64,000 nucleotides of DNA from Schistocerca nitens (Eukaryota > Arthropoda > Insecta > Orthoptera > Acrididae). Position 1 is the first letter of the stretch. Each line of letters starts with the position of its first letter. The position numbers and the translations under genes are program-made. Location: contig NC_064622.1 of assembly GCF_023898315.1 (NCBI RefSeq), positions 349,537,234 through 349,601,233 of the forward strand, in the 5' to 3' direction. This document shows positions 44,437 through 56,310 of the stretch, piece by piece. The notes under the pieces are model-generated. The model did no database searches. It was not told the DNA's origin and worked only from the letters and a program-made list of their open reading frames with translations.

Positions 44437-45903
44437 GTAAATGGTGAATGCTTCATCAAAGACACCAACCACTTTCTCGAACGCCTGGATTCCTTACCCA
44501 ATCCGTTACCCCCAGAAACCATCCTTGTAACCATTGATGCCACTTCCTTATACACAAATATCCCACACGTCCAGGGCCTCGCTGCGATGGAGCACTTCCT
44601 TTCATGCCGATCACCTGCCACCCTACCTAAAACCTCTTTCCTCATTACCTTAGCCAGCTGTATCCTGACCCACATCTTCTTCACTTTTGAAGACCAGACA
44701 TACCAACAATTAAAGGGAACAGCCATGGGTACCAGGATGGCCCCTTCATACGCCAACCTGTTCATGGGTCGCTTAGAGGAAGCCTTCTTGGTTACCCAGG
44801 CTTGCCAACCCAAAGTTTGGTACAGATTTATTGATGACATCTTCATGATCTGGACTCACAGTGAAGAAGAACTCCAGAATTTCCTCTCCAACCTCAACTC
44901 CTTTGGTTCCATCAGATTCACCTGGTCCTACTCCAAATCCCACGCCACTTTCCTTGATGTTGACCTCCACCTGTCCAATGGCCAGCTTCACACGTCCGTC
45001 CACATCAAACCCACCAACAAAAAACAGTACCTCCATTACGACAGCTGCCACCCATTCCACATCAAACGGTCCCTTCCCTACAGCCTAGGTCTTCGTGGCA
45101 AACGAATATGATCCAGTCCGGAATCCCTGAAGCATTACACCAACAACCTGACAACAGCTTTCGCATCCCGCAACTACCCTCCCGACCTGGTACAGAAGCA
45201 AATAACCAGAGCCACTTCCTCATCCTCTCAAACCCAGAACCTCCCACAGAAGAACCACAAAAGTGCCCCACTTGTGACAGGATACTTTCCGGGACTGGAT
45301 CAGACTCTGAATGTGGCTCTCCAGCAGGGATACGACTTCCTCAAATCCTGCCCTGAAATGAGATCCATCCTTCATGAAATCCTCCCCACTCCACCAAGAG
45401 TGTCTTTCCGCCGTCCACCTAACCTTCGTAACCTCTTAGTTCATCCCTATGAAATCCCCAAACCACCTTCCCTACCCTCTGGCTCCTACCCTTGTAACCG
45501 CCCCTGGTGTAAAACCTGTCCCATGCACCCTCCCACCACCACCTACTCCAGTCCTGTAACCCGTAAGGTGTACACGATCAAAGGCAGAGCCACGTGTGAA
45601 AGCACCCACGTGATCTACCAACTGACCTGCCTACAGTGTGACACATTCTATGTGGGAATGACCAGCAACAAACTGTCCATTCGCATGAATGGACACAGGC
45701 AGACAGTGTTTGTTGGTAATGAGGATCACCCTGTGGCTAAACATGCCTTGGTGCACGGCCAGCACATCTTGGCACAGTGATACACCATCCGGGTTATCTG
45801 GATACTTCCCACTAACACCAACCTATCCGAACTCCGGAGATGGGAACTTGCTCTTCAATATATCCTCTCTTCCCGTTATCCACCAGGCCACAATCTCCGC
45901 TAA
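44437..45903 (+). pseudogene. Penelope pol: RT plus GIY-YIG endonuclease, two nonsense codons
   Basis: One frame (phase of 44437) runs from VNGECFIKDTNHFLERLDSL to the TAA at 45901-45903 and is broken only by TGA at 45109-45111 and 45778-45780. RT blocks: TILVTIDATSLYTNIPH (about 44525), GTAMGTRMAPSYANLFMG (about 44720-44770) and the catalytic YRFIDDIFMIW (about 44821-44853), so both aspartates are kept. Downstream there is a cysteine cluster, CNRPWCKTCPMHPP (about 45495-45535), then the GIY-YIG nuclease with THVIYQLTCLQCDTFYVGMT and SIRMNGHRQ (about 45605-45700), and finally WILPTNTNLSELRRWELALQ. The 5' part of RT is missing. Both stops sit where I would expect TGC cysteine codons from family comparison (inference). 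Confidence 0.85.
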
Positions 45904-46330
45904 TTTCAAGTTGCCGCCACTCATACCTCACCTGTCATTCAACAACATCTTTGCCTCTGCACTTCCGCCTCGACTGACATCTCTGCCCAAACTCTTTGTC
46001 TTAAAATATGTCTGCTTGTGTCTGTATATGTGTGGATGGATATGTGTGTGTGTGCGCGAGTGTATACCCGTCCTTTTTTCCCCCTAAGGTAAGTCTTTCC
46101 GCTCCCGGGATTGGAATGACTCCTTACCCTCTCCCTTAAAACCCACATCATTTCGTCTTTCCCTCTCCTTCCCTCTTTCCTGATGAGGCAACAGTTTGTT
46201 GTGAAAGCTTGAATTTTGTGTGTATGTTTGTGTTTGTTTGTGTGTCTATCGACGTGCCAGCGCTTTCGTTTGGTAAGTCACATCATCTTTGTTTTTAGAT
46301 ATATTTTTTACCACGTGGAATGTTTCATTC
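44437..46330 (+). mobile_element. Penelope-like element, 5'-truncated
   Basis: It contains the RT palm, connection and GIY-YIG parts of a Penelope pol (44437-45903) followed by a 3' UTR with a GTGTGTGCGCGAG microsatellite and an end with ATCGACGTGCCAGCGCTTTC and GGTAAGTCACATCATCTTTG (46225-46300). That last block is the known terminus of this locust Penelope family. The tail differs from the CATAATATTG tail of the other Penelope copies here, so at least two subfamilies are present. No target duplication was identified. It lies in the WRAP73 intron, antisense to the gene. Confidence 0.85.
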
Positions 46331-47269
46331 TATTATATTTATACTATATATTTATATACTATTATTATTATTAAAATATTTATTTGCAATTTTTCTTTCT
46401 AAAATTTCTGATCTGTAACTTTTTTTTATTCATAATTTCTGCATCTACATAAATCTAAGACTGTTACATCTTAGATTGTCATACAACAAATACATTGTTA
46501 TATTGCAATATCATTCCAGAAAAACTACTGAAAGCAAATAATTCACCTGATTAGATCTTATTTGCACATGAAAGGTATCACTAACAGATTTCCAATTCTG
46601 TGCTGCTAACACATTTTGCATTTTAAGCCTTATGTTCAAAAACCACACGTGATTTAAAATTCACTTTCTTTCGAACAGTTTTATAACTTCTGCTGAGAAA
46701 TTACTATATATCCTTTGAATAACTACACAAACTTTTTCCTCCATAACAGTTATTGCCTTTGAAACACTCTTTGAACTATGAAATTTACAAAAAAAGGTTT
46801 GAGCAGAAGTAGCAGAGATACTTTAAGCAACTAGTTTTATTTCTTTTCAATGTGCATATTCCTGGAAATGTGAAACCAATCTCAATCCTTAAAACTATAT
46901 AGCACTTCCAGGATACTGAAAGAAGAGTAACCATGTAGCAGATCCATTCTCTTTGCCACTTTGCTCATTTGTTTCCAGACAATAAAAAGTTTATCTGCAA
47001 TGTAAAAAAAATGCAAAAAACACTAGGAAGATGTAAACTGGTCATTCAGTCAATTGACAGTCAAACACCCGCCTTTAACTTCAATACAGGAGGGAAAAAA
47101 ATCCTTAATGATGACACAGTTTTTAATCAATGACAGTCTTTCCTGTCCATAACATATGGTTCACAGTACTGTAATACATGAATCCACATTGTAAATAAGG
47201 AAACAGTAGTGCAATTATTGTTTTACTAACTAAATTCTCCATAGATTAGCAGCATTTTTACCTTACACG
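46331..47269. other. Intronic spacer
   Basis: AT-rich, with a TAT/ATT-rich stretch at about 46330-46440. Nothing else was recognised. Confidence 0.4.
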
Positions 47270-47800
47270 CATCCACAACAGAGGTTTCTAATGCACACCT
47301 GCAACGGGCACTCAATGCTGAGGTAAGGTGATTTGAATCCTTGAGGTGAAGAAAATTTTCACTGCCAGTACTTGAACAGCAAGGAGTGCAGAGGTGGTGG
47401 TGTGAAGTTCTTGAGCACCAGTCTTTGCACTAGTGTTGTGGATTAAATATCAAAACTCTCTGCAGTGTCTCATGAAGTGAGGGCATGTGGTACTGTTCAT
47501 GGTTTTCAGTCCGTTGGATGGGATATTAAGCCCAGCAGCCCTCTTTGTGCTATTCGAGAGTGGAAGACTGTGCCAGACTGTGTTTCATCCTCTCCCTTCT
47601 ATCTTATGGCCAAACAATAAACATAACATGACAATACACATGCACCTATTACATTTGCCTACACCCTACAAATACATGTGTGACACAGCTCTCACATATC
47701 CCCACAGGAAGGAGCCAATGCACCCAGAGGAAGAAAACACTTTCAAGAAAGGCAGTTCTGTGAGATATCTCAGCCAACAATGCTATATGACCTTCTCTTC
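47270..47800 (+). repeat. SINE-like repeat (family E), copy 1
   Basis: The blocks CTGCAACGGGCACTCAATGC, TTTGAATCC (box B-like, about 47332), AAATTTTCACTGCCAGTACT, CAGTCTTTGCACTAGTGTTG, CAGTGTCTCATGAAGTGAGG and TCTCCCTTCTATCTTATGGC occur in the same order as at 48262-48830. The head resembles a tRNA-derived promoter region. The copies are about 1 kb apart, in the same orientation. Confidence 0.65.
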
Positions 47801-48261
47801 ATTGATGTATATTGTACGTACACAAATCTTAAACTGAAGATGATTGACTGAATGACCAGTGTTTTCTTGTGTTTTCCTTGTGCTTCCAGTGAATGTGTTA
47901 CATTACTCTGGATACTTGCAATGTGTGCTAGCACAGGAACGTGAAAGTCAACTTTTGTGTTACATATTTAACATCATGCTTGCACGAATGGTACGTTGTG
48001 ATATGATTCTGAATAGGTCTTGAGGACAGAAAATGGATTATGAGAAAAATAAAAGAAAATTAAGGTGCTATTTTAAAAAGATATAATGCTTTTCATATTT
48101 TCATAATGACCAAAGTTAGAAGAAAGGCACTCATGCTGGGAACGTGTCCTGGTATGTTTATATATAGTGCTATATCTTGCTTAAAGATATTTCTCCTTTG
48201 TAGATTAAGCAGTCCTGCTCACAGATCACAAATGTAGTTATTATGTGTCAAATCCACCTCA
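47801..48261. other. Intronic spacer between two family E copies
   Basis: No coding or repeat boundary was recognised. Confidence 0.35.
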
Positions 48262-48619
48262 GTGGCCGATATCACTAACACACGTTTGTGCAGTGGCACT
48301 CAACATGGGTGTAAGCCAGTTCAAATCCTTGGTGGATGAAATTTTCACTGCCATTATTTGGCCAGCAAAGGGAGGAGTTGTGGTGACGTAAAGTTCTTTA
48401 TCATCAGTCTTTGCACCAATGTCCTGGATAAAATTCTGAACAACTCCACAGTGTCTCACGAAGTGAGGGCATGTGACACCACTGATGGTGATCCGTCTGT
48501 CGGAAAGGGACATTAAATTCATTGGCTCCCTTTTGCGCTATCTGCGAGGAGTAGGATAAGGGTCGGCACAGGCTTTCACCCTCTCCCTTCTCTCATCATC
48601 TTTAACATAAACAAAACAC

Positions 48620-48695
<76 letters not shown>

Positions 48696-48830
48696 CAGTC
48701 AGTTACACTTACATACACATCTCACATTTCACAACAGAAAGGTGCCGATGGCATTAAGTATAGGGAAAACCTTCACAATTAGGTGGCTGAACCTGCCCTT
48801 TGGGGTTTCCATGCCATTCATGCAATACAG
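48262..48830 (+). repeat. SINE-like repeat (family E), copy 2, with microsatellite
   Basis: This is the second copy of the repeat at 47270-47800, with GTGGCCGATATCACTAACAC at the start and GTTCAAATCC as box B-like sequence near 48318. It contains a (CT)n-(CA)n microsatellite at about 48622-48693 and ends with GTGGCTGAACCTGCCCTTTG and GGGTTTCC near 48810. Confidence 0.7.
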
Positions 48831-49327
48831 TCCTTTTTTTTTTTTTTTTTCTTTCCCTGTGTTAAATATAAAGTCACATAGTGGATGTTGAAACACTGAA
48901 GCCACTTTTTTTGGGCCAACTGTAATTCAGACTTCCTGCAACTGAACATCTTTCAAGAATGAATGACAGATTATACATACTCTTATTTTTTGAAGTGTAC
49001 AACAGGCATTTCCTATGATGATTCCAGGATTTTGCAATAAAACTTTGATCTAACAGCACAACTCTGTTATGCTACCCAAATCAAATAGTGATGCATGCTC
49101 CACACAATGACATGTCCCGCACGCAAATTGTTGAGTGATCTGCAAATGCCATTATACCTCCCCATGTGTACTTGTAATGGGGCAGGGAACAGGAGATATA
49201 AATCAGAAGTTAGAGGGATACATGGCAGGGATGGAGCTCCAAGACTGACTGTTCATAGCCTGACTTGGTCTTCCTCTTCCCCTGCTACTTTCACAAAGGT
49301 GTCAGAAGGATGCTACATCTCACTGAC
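48831..49327 (-). other. WRAP73 intron next to exon 49328-49540
   Basis: It contains a T-run at about 48834-48850 and no recognised element. The donor of the exon (GTCAGT, complement of 49322-49327) is at its right edge. Confidence 0.45.
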
Positions 49328-49540
49328 CTGTAATGGGCTCATTGTGGATGACAGCACTGACAAGGCAGCCATTCAAATCCCAGACCCATGCAAGAGCAGG
49401 CATGCTGTCATCGCGTGTCACCAGCCACGAGCCACAGCTACTGAAGTTCAACACACCGACACCCCGGTTTTTCCAGCTGTCACCTCCCTTGTCCCAGGCC
49501 AATGGTATCACTGTCACTGGGCGATATTTTACCACTTCAG
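49328..49540 (-). CDS. WRAP73: WRAP73 (WDR8) internal exon
   Basis: A 213-bp minus-strand exon lies between the acceptor ACTGAATTGTTGCAG and the donor ATTACAG|GTCAGTG. With the A left by exon 56823-56952 it opens as ACT and then reads EVVKYRPVTVIPLAWDKGGD, RGVGVLNFSSCGSWLVTRDD and SMPALAWVWDLNGCLVSAVI, ending HNEPITG across the next splice. Human WRAP73 has the same order: a KYE segment, GIGMLAFSPDSYFLATRND, then AVWVWDI. The TRDDxMPxxxWVWD signature is what identified the gene. This exon covers the linker and the next-to-last WD unit. Phase matches both neighbours exactly, which is strong evidence of a real, spliced gene. Its GC content is well above the flanking introns. Confidence 0.85.
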
Positions 49541-50459
49541 CTGCAACAATTCAGTTGCAGTGTAGTAGTGACAGACAGTTCACCAGCAGGATTCATAAAA
49601 TTTCATCACATATTAATATGAGGGAATGATTCAATGATGAAATTTGATCAAAAATAGCCAATAATTACAGACATGAAAAATGATACACGTACAAAGCACA
49701 TAAATTTTAATTGTAAAATAAACATAAACATGACAAAACTGAAACATTATCTTATTATTTGATTTAGATGGTCAATATACTACAGTTGCCTATCAGAAAG
49801 GTCTTGTTAGATGTCAAATATTTTAATGCTTCATTACCTACTGTGCAATTAGAAGATCAAATTTACTGAGAATAACTTTTGAGTCATTCAGGTAAATATT
49901 CTGGGTGGGTGATATCCCACACTGCTACTGAAACATATTTGTTGCTGAGTCATATATATTAAGCAAATACTACATTCCATAACAGAGCCTGTTAAATTTT
50001 GAATAGGGTAGAATTCACCAACAGAACAGCACATTTTCGTTATTCCCATCAGTCTTTGTTAAATTTAAATGAATTAATATCATTCATGCCTTCTTACTGA
50101 AACAGGCAGTCTCAGAGTCCTGTGTCATGCACAGATAGGTCTGTGCTGCCACGGTGTTATTTGCATGCTTCAATGTGTTCTCTCCTTCGGAATCCTCCTG
50201 CGCTCAGTGTTGCTCGCATGCCTGCAACATCTTTCTTCCTTCTGTAACAGTTGATAGTGGAGGACTCCCAAGTTTAGAATTGATCCACTGCAGAAGCAGT
50301 GTCACCGTTCCAATTTGGCAGCTGTCACACATTTACAGCTCCACGTGTGTCGTGTATTCTCGGCTACAAGCCAGTATTCGTGCATTATAGAAATGTGATA
50401 TAGGAAAGAGAAGTATATAAATTTTACATTCAGTTTTGAGTGTAGTTTGTATGTGCTTG

Positions 50460-50880
50460 TCGACCATGAATAAAAGATCAAAATCTAATTATTTGTGGAG
50501 ATATTTTTTCATGTGAGATGAAAATAACCAAATTATGCAATGTGATATTTGTGGTCAAACGTGATTTTTCAAAACTGCTGCAAGTAACCTACCAAAACAT
50601 GTGGAGTGAAGGCACCGAACAGTACGTTTCATTCACAGTCGAAGTATGGTAACTGCATATTAATCAGACCAAGTGCTGTTTGTGATAATATTGATGATGT
50701 CAATGGACAAGATAACCAGCAGCTTCAAAACTCATTGTTGATTATTATTCACATGAATCTCTGGCATATTCCTCAACAATTCAAGCTGCTAAACAAAACT
50801 CTGAGAAAGAAACTAGAAGAACTTATTTTAAATTTATGAAAACAATGGAAACTTCTGGATGGAACATTATTATTTTAAAT
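50460..50880 (+). pseudogene. hAT transposase N-terminal BED-finger fragment
   Basis: The plus strand reads MNKRSKSNYLWRYF, then QCDICGQT, a stop, FFKTAASNLPKHVE, a stop and RHRTV. The spacing CxxCx(n)Hx(3-5)H with a preceding aromatic WxYF segment is a BED-type zinc finger, found at the N-terminus of hAT transposases. A further frame (50606-50839) may be the continuing linker. It is decayed by stops. The next core segment appears at 53440 after other insertions. Confidence 0.6.
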
Positions 50881-50999
50881 TTATTCACAACAATGTCCAG
50901 CCAGTTGCAGTTGTCTAAAGTGATAAAACCTTCATATTTTACAAGTATTTGAATCAAGAACATTGTTCTCTGAGCCAAAAAGTAATTACTGGAACTACA

Positions 51000-51480
51000 G
51001 TTTGTAAATGGTCCGCCTAGTCGTTGATATCGCTAATTGCTATAAACGCGCTATTTCACTCCAATTTACGGAGCTTGTTAGCACTTGATGTTAGGTTGGC
51101 GCCATTAAAATGCATTGTATTGTAGTAATCGCTGCTGCTTGCTGGATCGCTGCTGTGTCTCGATGCTGATGCTGGCTCTAAATCTGGTTGTCTAGGGTTA
51201 AAAACATGAGGTCCCGTGTTTTTCATGTGCTTTTGATGATAAAGAACGAGCGAAACCAACACATATGTAAACATCAAATATTTATTAATTTGGTGGCCAT
51301 ATTAATTCCACTGTCCACCAAAGACCATAACTCAACACAAAGTAGTACTTCCTTTACATGTTCTTTGCATTGTTTTTCCATCCCAAACAATAACACAGAA
51401 ACACACTTCACCAAAGTGACATTCCGACTGCCTCCCGACCCTTCTTGCTGCTTGTATTTATAACATTGTCAAAGAACTAC
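51000..51480. repeat. Unidentified sequence inside the hAT copy
   Basis: This stretch has higher GC than its surroundings and contains TCGTTGATATCGCTAATTGC, CTGCTGCTTGCTGGATCGCT and a CATCAAATATTTATTAATTTGG block. It separates the hAT N-terminal and core segments and I think it is another repeat, possibly an LTR, but no boundaries were found. The minus-strand frame 51056-51277 has no recognised domain. Confidence 0.35.
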
Positions 51481-52154
51481 TAAAAAGAGATATAGTTTAT
51501 AAATCACATGTACATCTGTTATCATAATGTGTGCAGAAAAGTTATTAATTTGCATCGAGTGACATAATTTAACATGTTATTAAAATGACAGACAGATTTG
51601 TTGACTTGACAGAATAATTCTTTGTTACAAAAAGGCCGTGTTTTAGAAGTTTGTCAATTGACTTCTCTAATTTGCATAAATAAGTAAGTAACATGAATTA
51701 TTAAGAATTACATTGGTTTTCGTCTAAAATAGGATTGATTACGTGAATACTGAGTGAAAACGCTCCTAGTGAACAAATAGGTTTCACTGGGTGATTTTTA
51801 TTTAAGGGGATCCAAAATACCTAAGTTGGCCACTATTTTTCATACTTCATATTAATTATTTAAGATAAACTTAGTGTTTTTACATGATGACATTTGCTGT
51901 ATCAGTGATCAAGTGATATTAACTTTTGTGTGGGTCAGTTATTCAGTATAATTTAATGGGTTGACTGTTTATGGAGACATGTTGTGCAATCATTGTTAAC
52001 ATACATAATAACTTTTCTATAATCATAAATACTCGTTAAACTGGTTGAATTTGGAGGGCATCGCATACTTCGGTAAAGTAAAGCCTTTAATATGTTCCGT
52101 TACAAGTTCCAGCAAGGTACAATATGTTTATGAATGATGTATGAGAATGGATTA
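51481..52154. other. Spacer left of the mariner insertion
   Basis: AT-rich, with no recognised coding. It may be hAT-derived or the flank of the unidentified repeat. Confidence 0.35.
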
Positions 52155-53402
52155 CACAAGGGGTGACTGAAAAGTTCTTGGCTCACTCATGAAATATTTG
52201 TTGTAGTCAAATGTTAGTTGAGCAACTAGTAGTACACACCTTTGATAGGTTACATACCACATTTTTCATTAACATCTATTTTTTTTTCTCCAGATATTGG
52301 AGTTTGAAGTGTCCAAGGTGTACACATTTTGAAAAATGTACAAGGAGAGCAAGTGCATGGTCATCTAACACCTGCTGAAAAAGAGCATGAGTGCAATGGA
52401 GATCCATAATGGTATGATGTAATATTGGGGGAGGATTCCCCTTTCTATTCTAAGGTCAAAAACTGGGTGGCAGAATTTGAGAGGAGTACTACCTGTCTCC
52501 AAGATGCATCACACAGAGGAAGACTGGTAATAGTCAGTACAGATGAAAAAGTCACTGTAGTCCAGGGTATCGTCATGGCCGACCGGTATGTGACAGTACA
52601 CTACATTGCTGAGAAAGTGGGCATCTCTCTGGAACAAGCTGGACACATCATAAGAGTTGTACTTGACATCCACAAGGTCTCGTCTTCATGGGTCCCAAAA
52701 AATGTTGACACATAGAGAAAAGTCACATCCACCAAAAACTTGACTCTTTTTGAGGCAGATGCTTTGACATTTCTCAAATTTTTTTGTGACAATAGTTAAA
52801 GCATGGGTTCACCACTTTCAACCTGAGTCCATGGTTCAACTGAAACATTGGAAACACCCCTTCCCACTCACCCCCACAAAATTCAAGACAATCACATCAC
52901 CTGACAAGTTGATGGTATCCGTTTTTTGGCATTCAAGAGGTGTAATCTTGACTGTATACTTCAAAAAAGCTGTAACAGTGAATGGAGCATATTCTGTTGC
53001 TCAACTAGTATGTCTGAGGTTGGCCATCGACATGAAACATGTTGGATGTTGCCATAACAAGTGCTCTTTCATCAAGACAATGCCTCTCTGCACATATCCA
53101 TTATTGCGATGTTTGCCATCGATTCCTGTGCCTTTGAACAGCTTTGATACATGCCTTATTCACCCAATTCATCCTTTTCTGACTTTAATCTCAATAAACA
53201 TCTAGCTGGAACCCATTTTTGATCAGATGGCATGTCGTGCCTGCAGGAAGAAATGATCTACAGGGAGGTTACGGTGGATCTGCAGCACCAATGGCAAAAA
53301 AGTCTGTGGTCCTAAAAGTGGACTACACAGAAAAACAGCCAAAAATGTTTGGATACTGACAAAGTTTATTGGGTGTGCTGTGAATTTTTCAGTCACCCCT
53401 CA
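52155..53402 (+). mobile_element. Mariner transposon, decayed
   Basis: The terminal repeats are AGGGGTGACTGAAAAGTTC near 52159 and, read from the other end, AGGGGTGACTGAAAAATTC near 53400. TA lies just outside (52153-52154 and 53403-53404). The 1.25-kb length is that of a complete mariner. The transposase on the plus strand is broken. Confidence 0.85.
52400..53290 (+). pseudogene. Mariner transposase, broken
   Basis: The N-terminal helix-turn-helix part reads GEDSPFYSKVKNWVAEFERS, DRYVTVHYIAEKVGISLEQA and then HKVSSSWVPKN (52425-52700). After a stop, the catalytic part has AWVHHFQPESMVQLKHWKHP (about 52800-52860) and VSVFWHSRGVILTVYFKKAV (about 52915-52970), then a degraded LFHQDN-type region near 53065 and a SDFN-like end near 53180. 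This is the order and spacing of classical mariner transposases. Several stops and frameshifts. Confidence 0.8.
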
Positions 53403-53419
53403 TAGTTGGAAACTGTACG

Positions 53420-54400
53420 CTTGAGAGCAGATACAGGCACATCTGAAAATAATGAAAGCTGGGTGGCTATGACAGGTGACAGTACATTCCACAACAGAGG
53501 ATCTAAACTCCAGCGAGATTCATAACAGTGTTCCTCGATGGAAGGTTCTCGTAATGGTGTTCACTTGGCAGAACAATCAAGAAGATGCAGTTCAACTTTT
53601 CAGATAAGGTTCTAGCAGTAATCACTAATATGTGGCAAACATGAAAAATATAATAGATACAAATTAACTTCAGTGGAAACATTTTGGATGTTTTGCTCAC
53701 ATGCTGAACCTAATTCTGCTAGAGGCTTTCAAATAAATTAAAGTGTTGAAAGGGGAGATAAAAACTATGTTTACTTATTTCAAGAACAGTACATCAGGTG
53801 TGGAAAAACTTACTGCACCTTGGAAAAAACTATGTTGGAGTTAGAAAAACTAATTCAAGATGTTTCAATGAGGTGAAACTTCATTTTTTACATGACTCAA
53901 GGTTTCGAGAAAACTAATTGATGCTATAGAAACAACTGTAGGACTAATAAAGACATTTCAGTTTTAACAGAGGAGAAGTGGGCAAAATGCAATTAACTGA
54001 GTGAAGGATGGAAATAATTTAAAGAAGTGACTTCAGGTAAGTGACAAACAGCATGTGACACATTATTCTGTTCTGATTTCCACAAATGGCCTCATAGATG
54101 CTTGCAAGAATATAAATAAATGAAAATTCTTTCTGGTGGTGTTAATGTGGTCAGTCTACTACATAAAGAACTGGCTGCATGAACAAGAGATACTGACAAT
54201 GTGTGCAACAAAATTGCAGTGTCAACTTCCTTGGCCCCCAGATTTATGTTGTTGACTTATTGCTGCCCATTCAATAAAAACTCATTGCATACAATTAAAG
54301 TCAAATGCACAGAGCCAAAATAACACAGAAAACACAGAACAAGCCATAAAGAATAAACAAGCAAAGATTTTAGAAAATATTGGAAATTTCTCACTTTTGG
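53420..54400 (+). pseudogene. hAT transposase core remnant
   Basis: In changing plus-strand frames: VAMTGDSTFHN-like sequence, then HFGCFAHMLNLILLEAFK (about 53680-53730), IKTMFTYFKNSTSGVEKL (about 53760-53810), YMTQGFEKTN-like sequence (about 53895), SVLTEEKWAKCN (about 53965) and KIAVSTSLAPRFMLL (about 54205-54250). HFGCFAHxLNL and the ALDPRF-like block are hallmarks of the RNase H-fold core of hAT transposases. It belongs with the BED finger at 50460. Dead. Confidence 0.7.
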
Positions 54401-55141
54401 AAAGGTTTCCACAGAAGATTACCACTAAAAACCTACAAGTACATACAGTAGCTCTAGGGTAAGATAACTGTGTTCTTAGAGCACTGGCTACAACTCTTTA
54501 AGAATTCATTCATATGCCTGCTATAAATACTTTAGTTGTATTATGACACTTTTGTTATTACATTTGAGTGACACACATCTACTCCCATTATAGAAATGAA
54601 TTGCTATTTGAAGGAAGACTACCTTCACAATGACAAAGATTCATTGTAGTTACGGAAACCGACAAGAGCTCTTGTCCAATATTGTGAAAGAGTCTTGCAC
54701 TTGAGATTCCATGTGTTTGGAAAACCACTGCCTTGGGAAAGGACTTTTTTCAGATGCAGGCTATCATATGTAATAAATGATTCTCATATTTGCTTAAGCA
54801 CAAAACTTGTTGTTTGATGAAGCATGGACACTGTTTCAAATCTTCAATAAATCTTAAATTAATTAAATTCAAAATGATTTCCTTAGCCACATGAAATACC
54901 TATAAAACATTGCTACACTAATACAAACTATTTTGCTGGGTTTAATGTATTTAGACCCAATTTGGAACCTATTAATAATTAACAGGTTTCTGAACTTATT
55001 ACCTGTTGTAATCTTACCATAATTAACATTTTAGTCAATCCTTAGCATATGTGTAGTTTAAATCTGTTATGCTTTATTGTAAAGAAAGTCAATTTCAGTT
55101 AATGATCAGAAACCTGAGCTATATAAGCAAGCCATAGCACA

Positions 55142-56012
55142 GTGAAGTCATTTCTCGATATAATATACAACTCTTCAATACCTACAAGGACTTCAAAGCA
55201 GGCATTTCATAGTCAAAATAGGGAAGAGATGTTAGAAGACATCAAGCTTCTTGGCATACCATCCAAATATATTTCAGTTTTTAAGGCAATCTTGGCAGGT
55301 TCCAAGGCAATGGTAGGAGTGAATGGGGAGTTAACTGACTGTTACAATGACAATATTAGTGTCAATAAAGATTTAGACAAGATGATGCTCTTTCCATAAT
55401 GCTTTTCAATTTGATCTCAGAAGCAATGATCCAAAAACTCCAGATATCTGAATGCATAGGTATAAGGGCCAGTTGGCTGCATGTGCTGATGATGCAGTTA
55501 TTAGCAGATGGAGGATGCCAAGTGGTAGAATTGAAAGAAGCTGCACAGCATAGGCCACAGAAAGTTAACGAATTGAAAAATAAATATATGAAATTTCATA
55601 GAACAGGAGACAATAACCGGGATAGCTTGTTGGCAGCAGGTTTAAATTTTTGGCATGTGGAGGATTTTGAATGCCTAGGGGCTAATATTAATAAAGTAAA
55701 TAATGATGGTACCTGGACAGCAAGAACCAATTACGAGCTGATCTGGCTCATACAAGGAGCTGATATTATAGTAAAAAGTAAAAGTATAGCAAGCCTGTGG
55801 CATATCCAAAGGGAGGAAGATACAAAGTAGGTCTTCCAGTGGAAACTGACAGGGAAAAGATTAAAAGAAAGACTACATAAACGATGGCTGGACACGAAAG
55901 AAAACATCAGAGCCCTAGGAATCAGAGGATGGAGAGGGAAAGTAAACAAGAGAGTAGTATGGAAGGAAATTGTTAAGAAGGTGAAGACCCACTCAGGGTT
56001 ATGAAGCCACAA
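55142..56012 (+). pseudogene. LINE reverse transcriptase and C-terminal fragment
   Basis: The plus-strand frames read DIKLLGIPSKYISVFKAILA and MVGVNGELTD (RT region before the active site), MLFNLISEAMIQKLQI (55399-55450), a degraded catalytic segment (HVLMMQLLADGG where YADD would be), then FECLGANINKVNNDG (55665-55710). The end, at about 55880-56000, reads KRWLDTKENIRALGIRGWRG and VVWKEIVKKVKTHSGL before a TGA. This order matches the 3' half of an RTE/R4-like LINE. Inactive. Confidence 0.65.
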
Positions 56013-56056
56013 GAAGGAGAAGAGTCAATCTTTAGCATATGTGTAGCTTAGATCTG

Positions 56057-56249
56057 ACAATATTTTGAAAAGGATAGAGTGATACCATATAGTGGAGATT
56101 TTGAATTGCAGGTAAGCAAAACAAAGAGACTGTCACAACTGGTAAGCTGAAAAGGTCTTCAACCAAATTAAAAACAAACAAACACACACACAACAAACAG
56201 GTGGGAGGGGAGGCCAGAGAGGGAGTTGGAGGGGGGGGGGAGGGGGGGG

Positions 56250-56308
<59 letters not shown>

Positions 56309-56310
56309 AG
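56057..56310 (-). repeat. Penelope tail fragment with (GA)n
   Basis: The inverted tail reads ACAATATTTTGAAAAGGATA and ACCATATAGTGGAGATTTTG, followed by an AAACACACACACA run, G-rich sequence with two G-runs (about 56232-56250) and a (GA)n run of about 50 bases (56256-56306). It has the same arrangement as the left arm at 22050-22440. Confidence 0.65.

Noticed and set aside
44424-44846. 140-codon minus-strand frame
   Set aside because: Antisense to the Penelope RT; shadow.
51056-51277. 73-codon minus-strand frame; nearby VIVWDG-like reading considered as a WD exon
   Set aside because: Lies in a repeat-like region, lacks splice sites in the right phase and the similarity is only a few residues.
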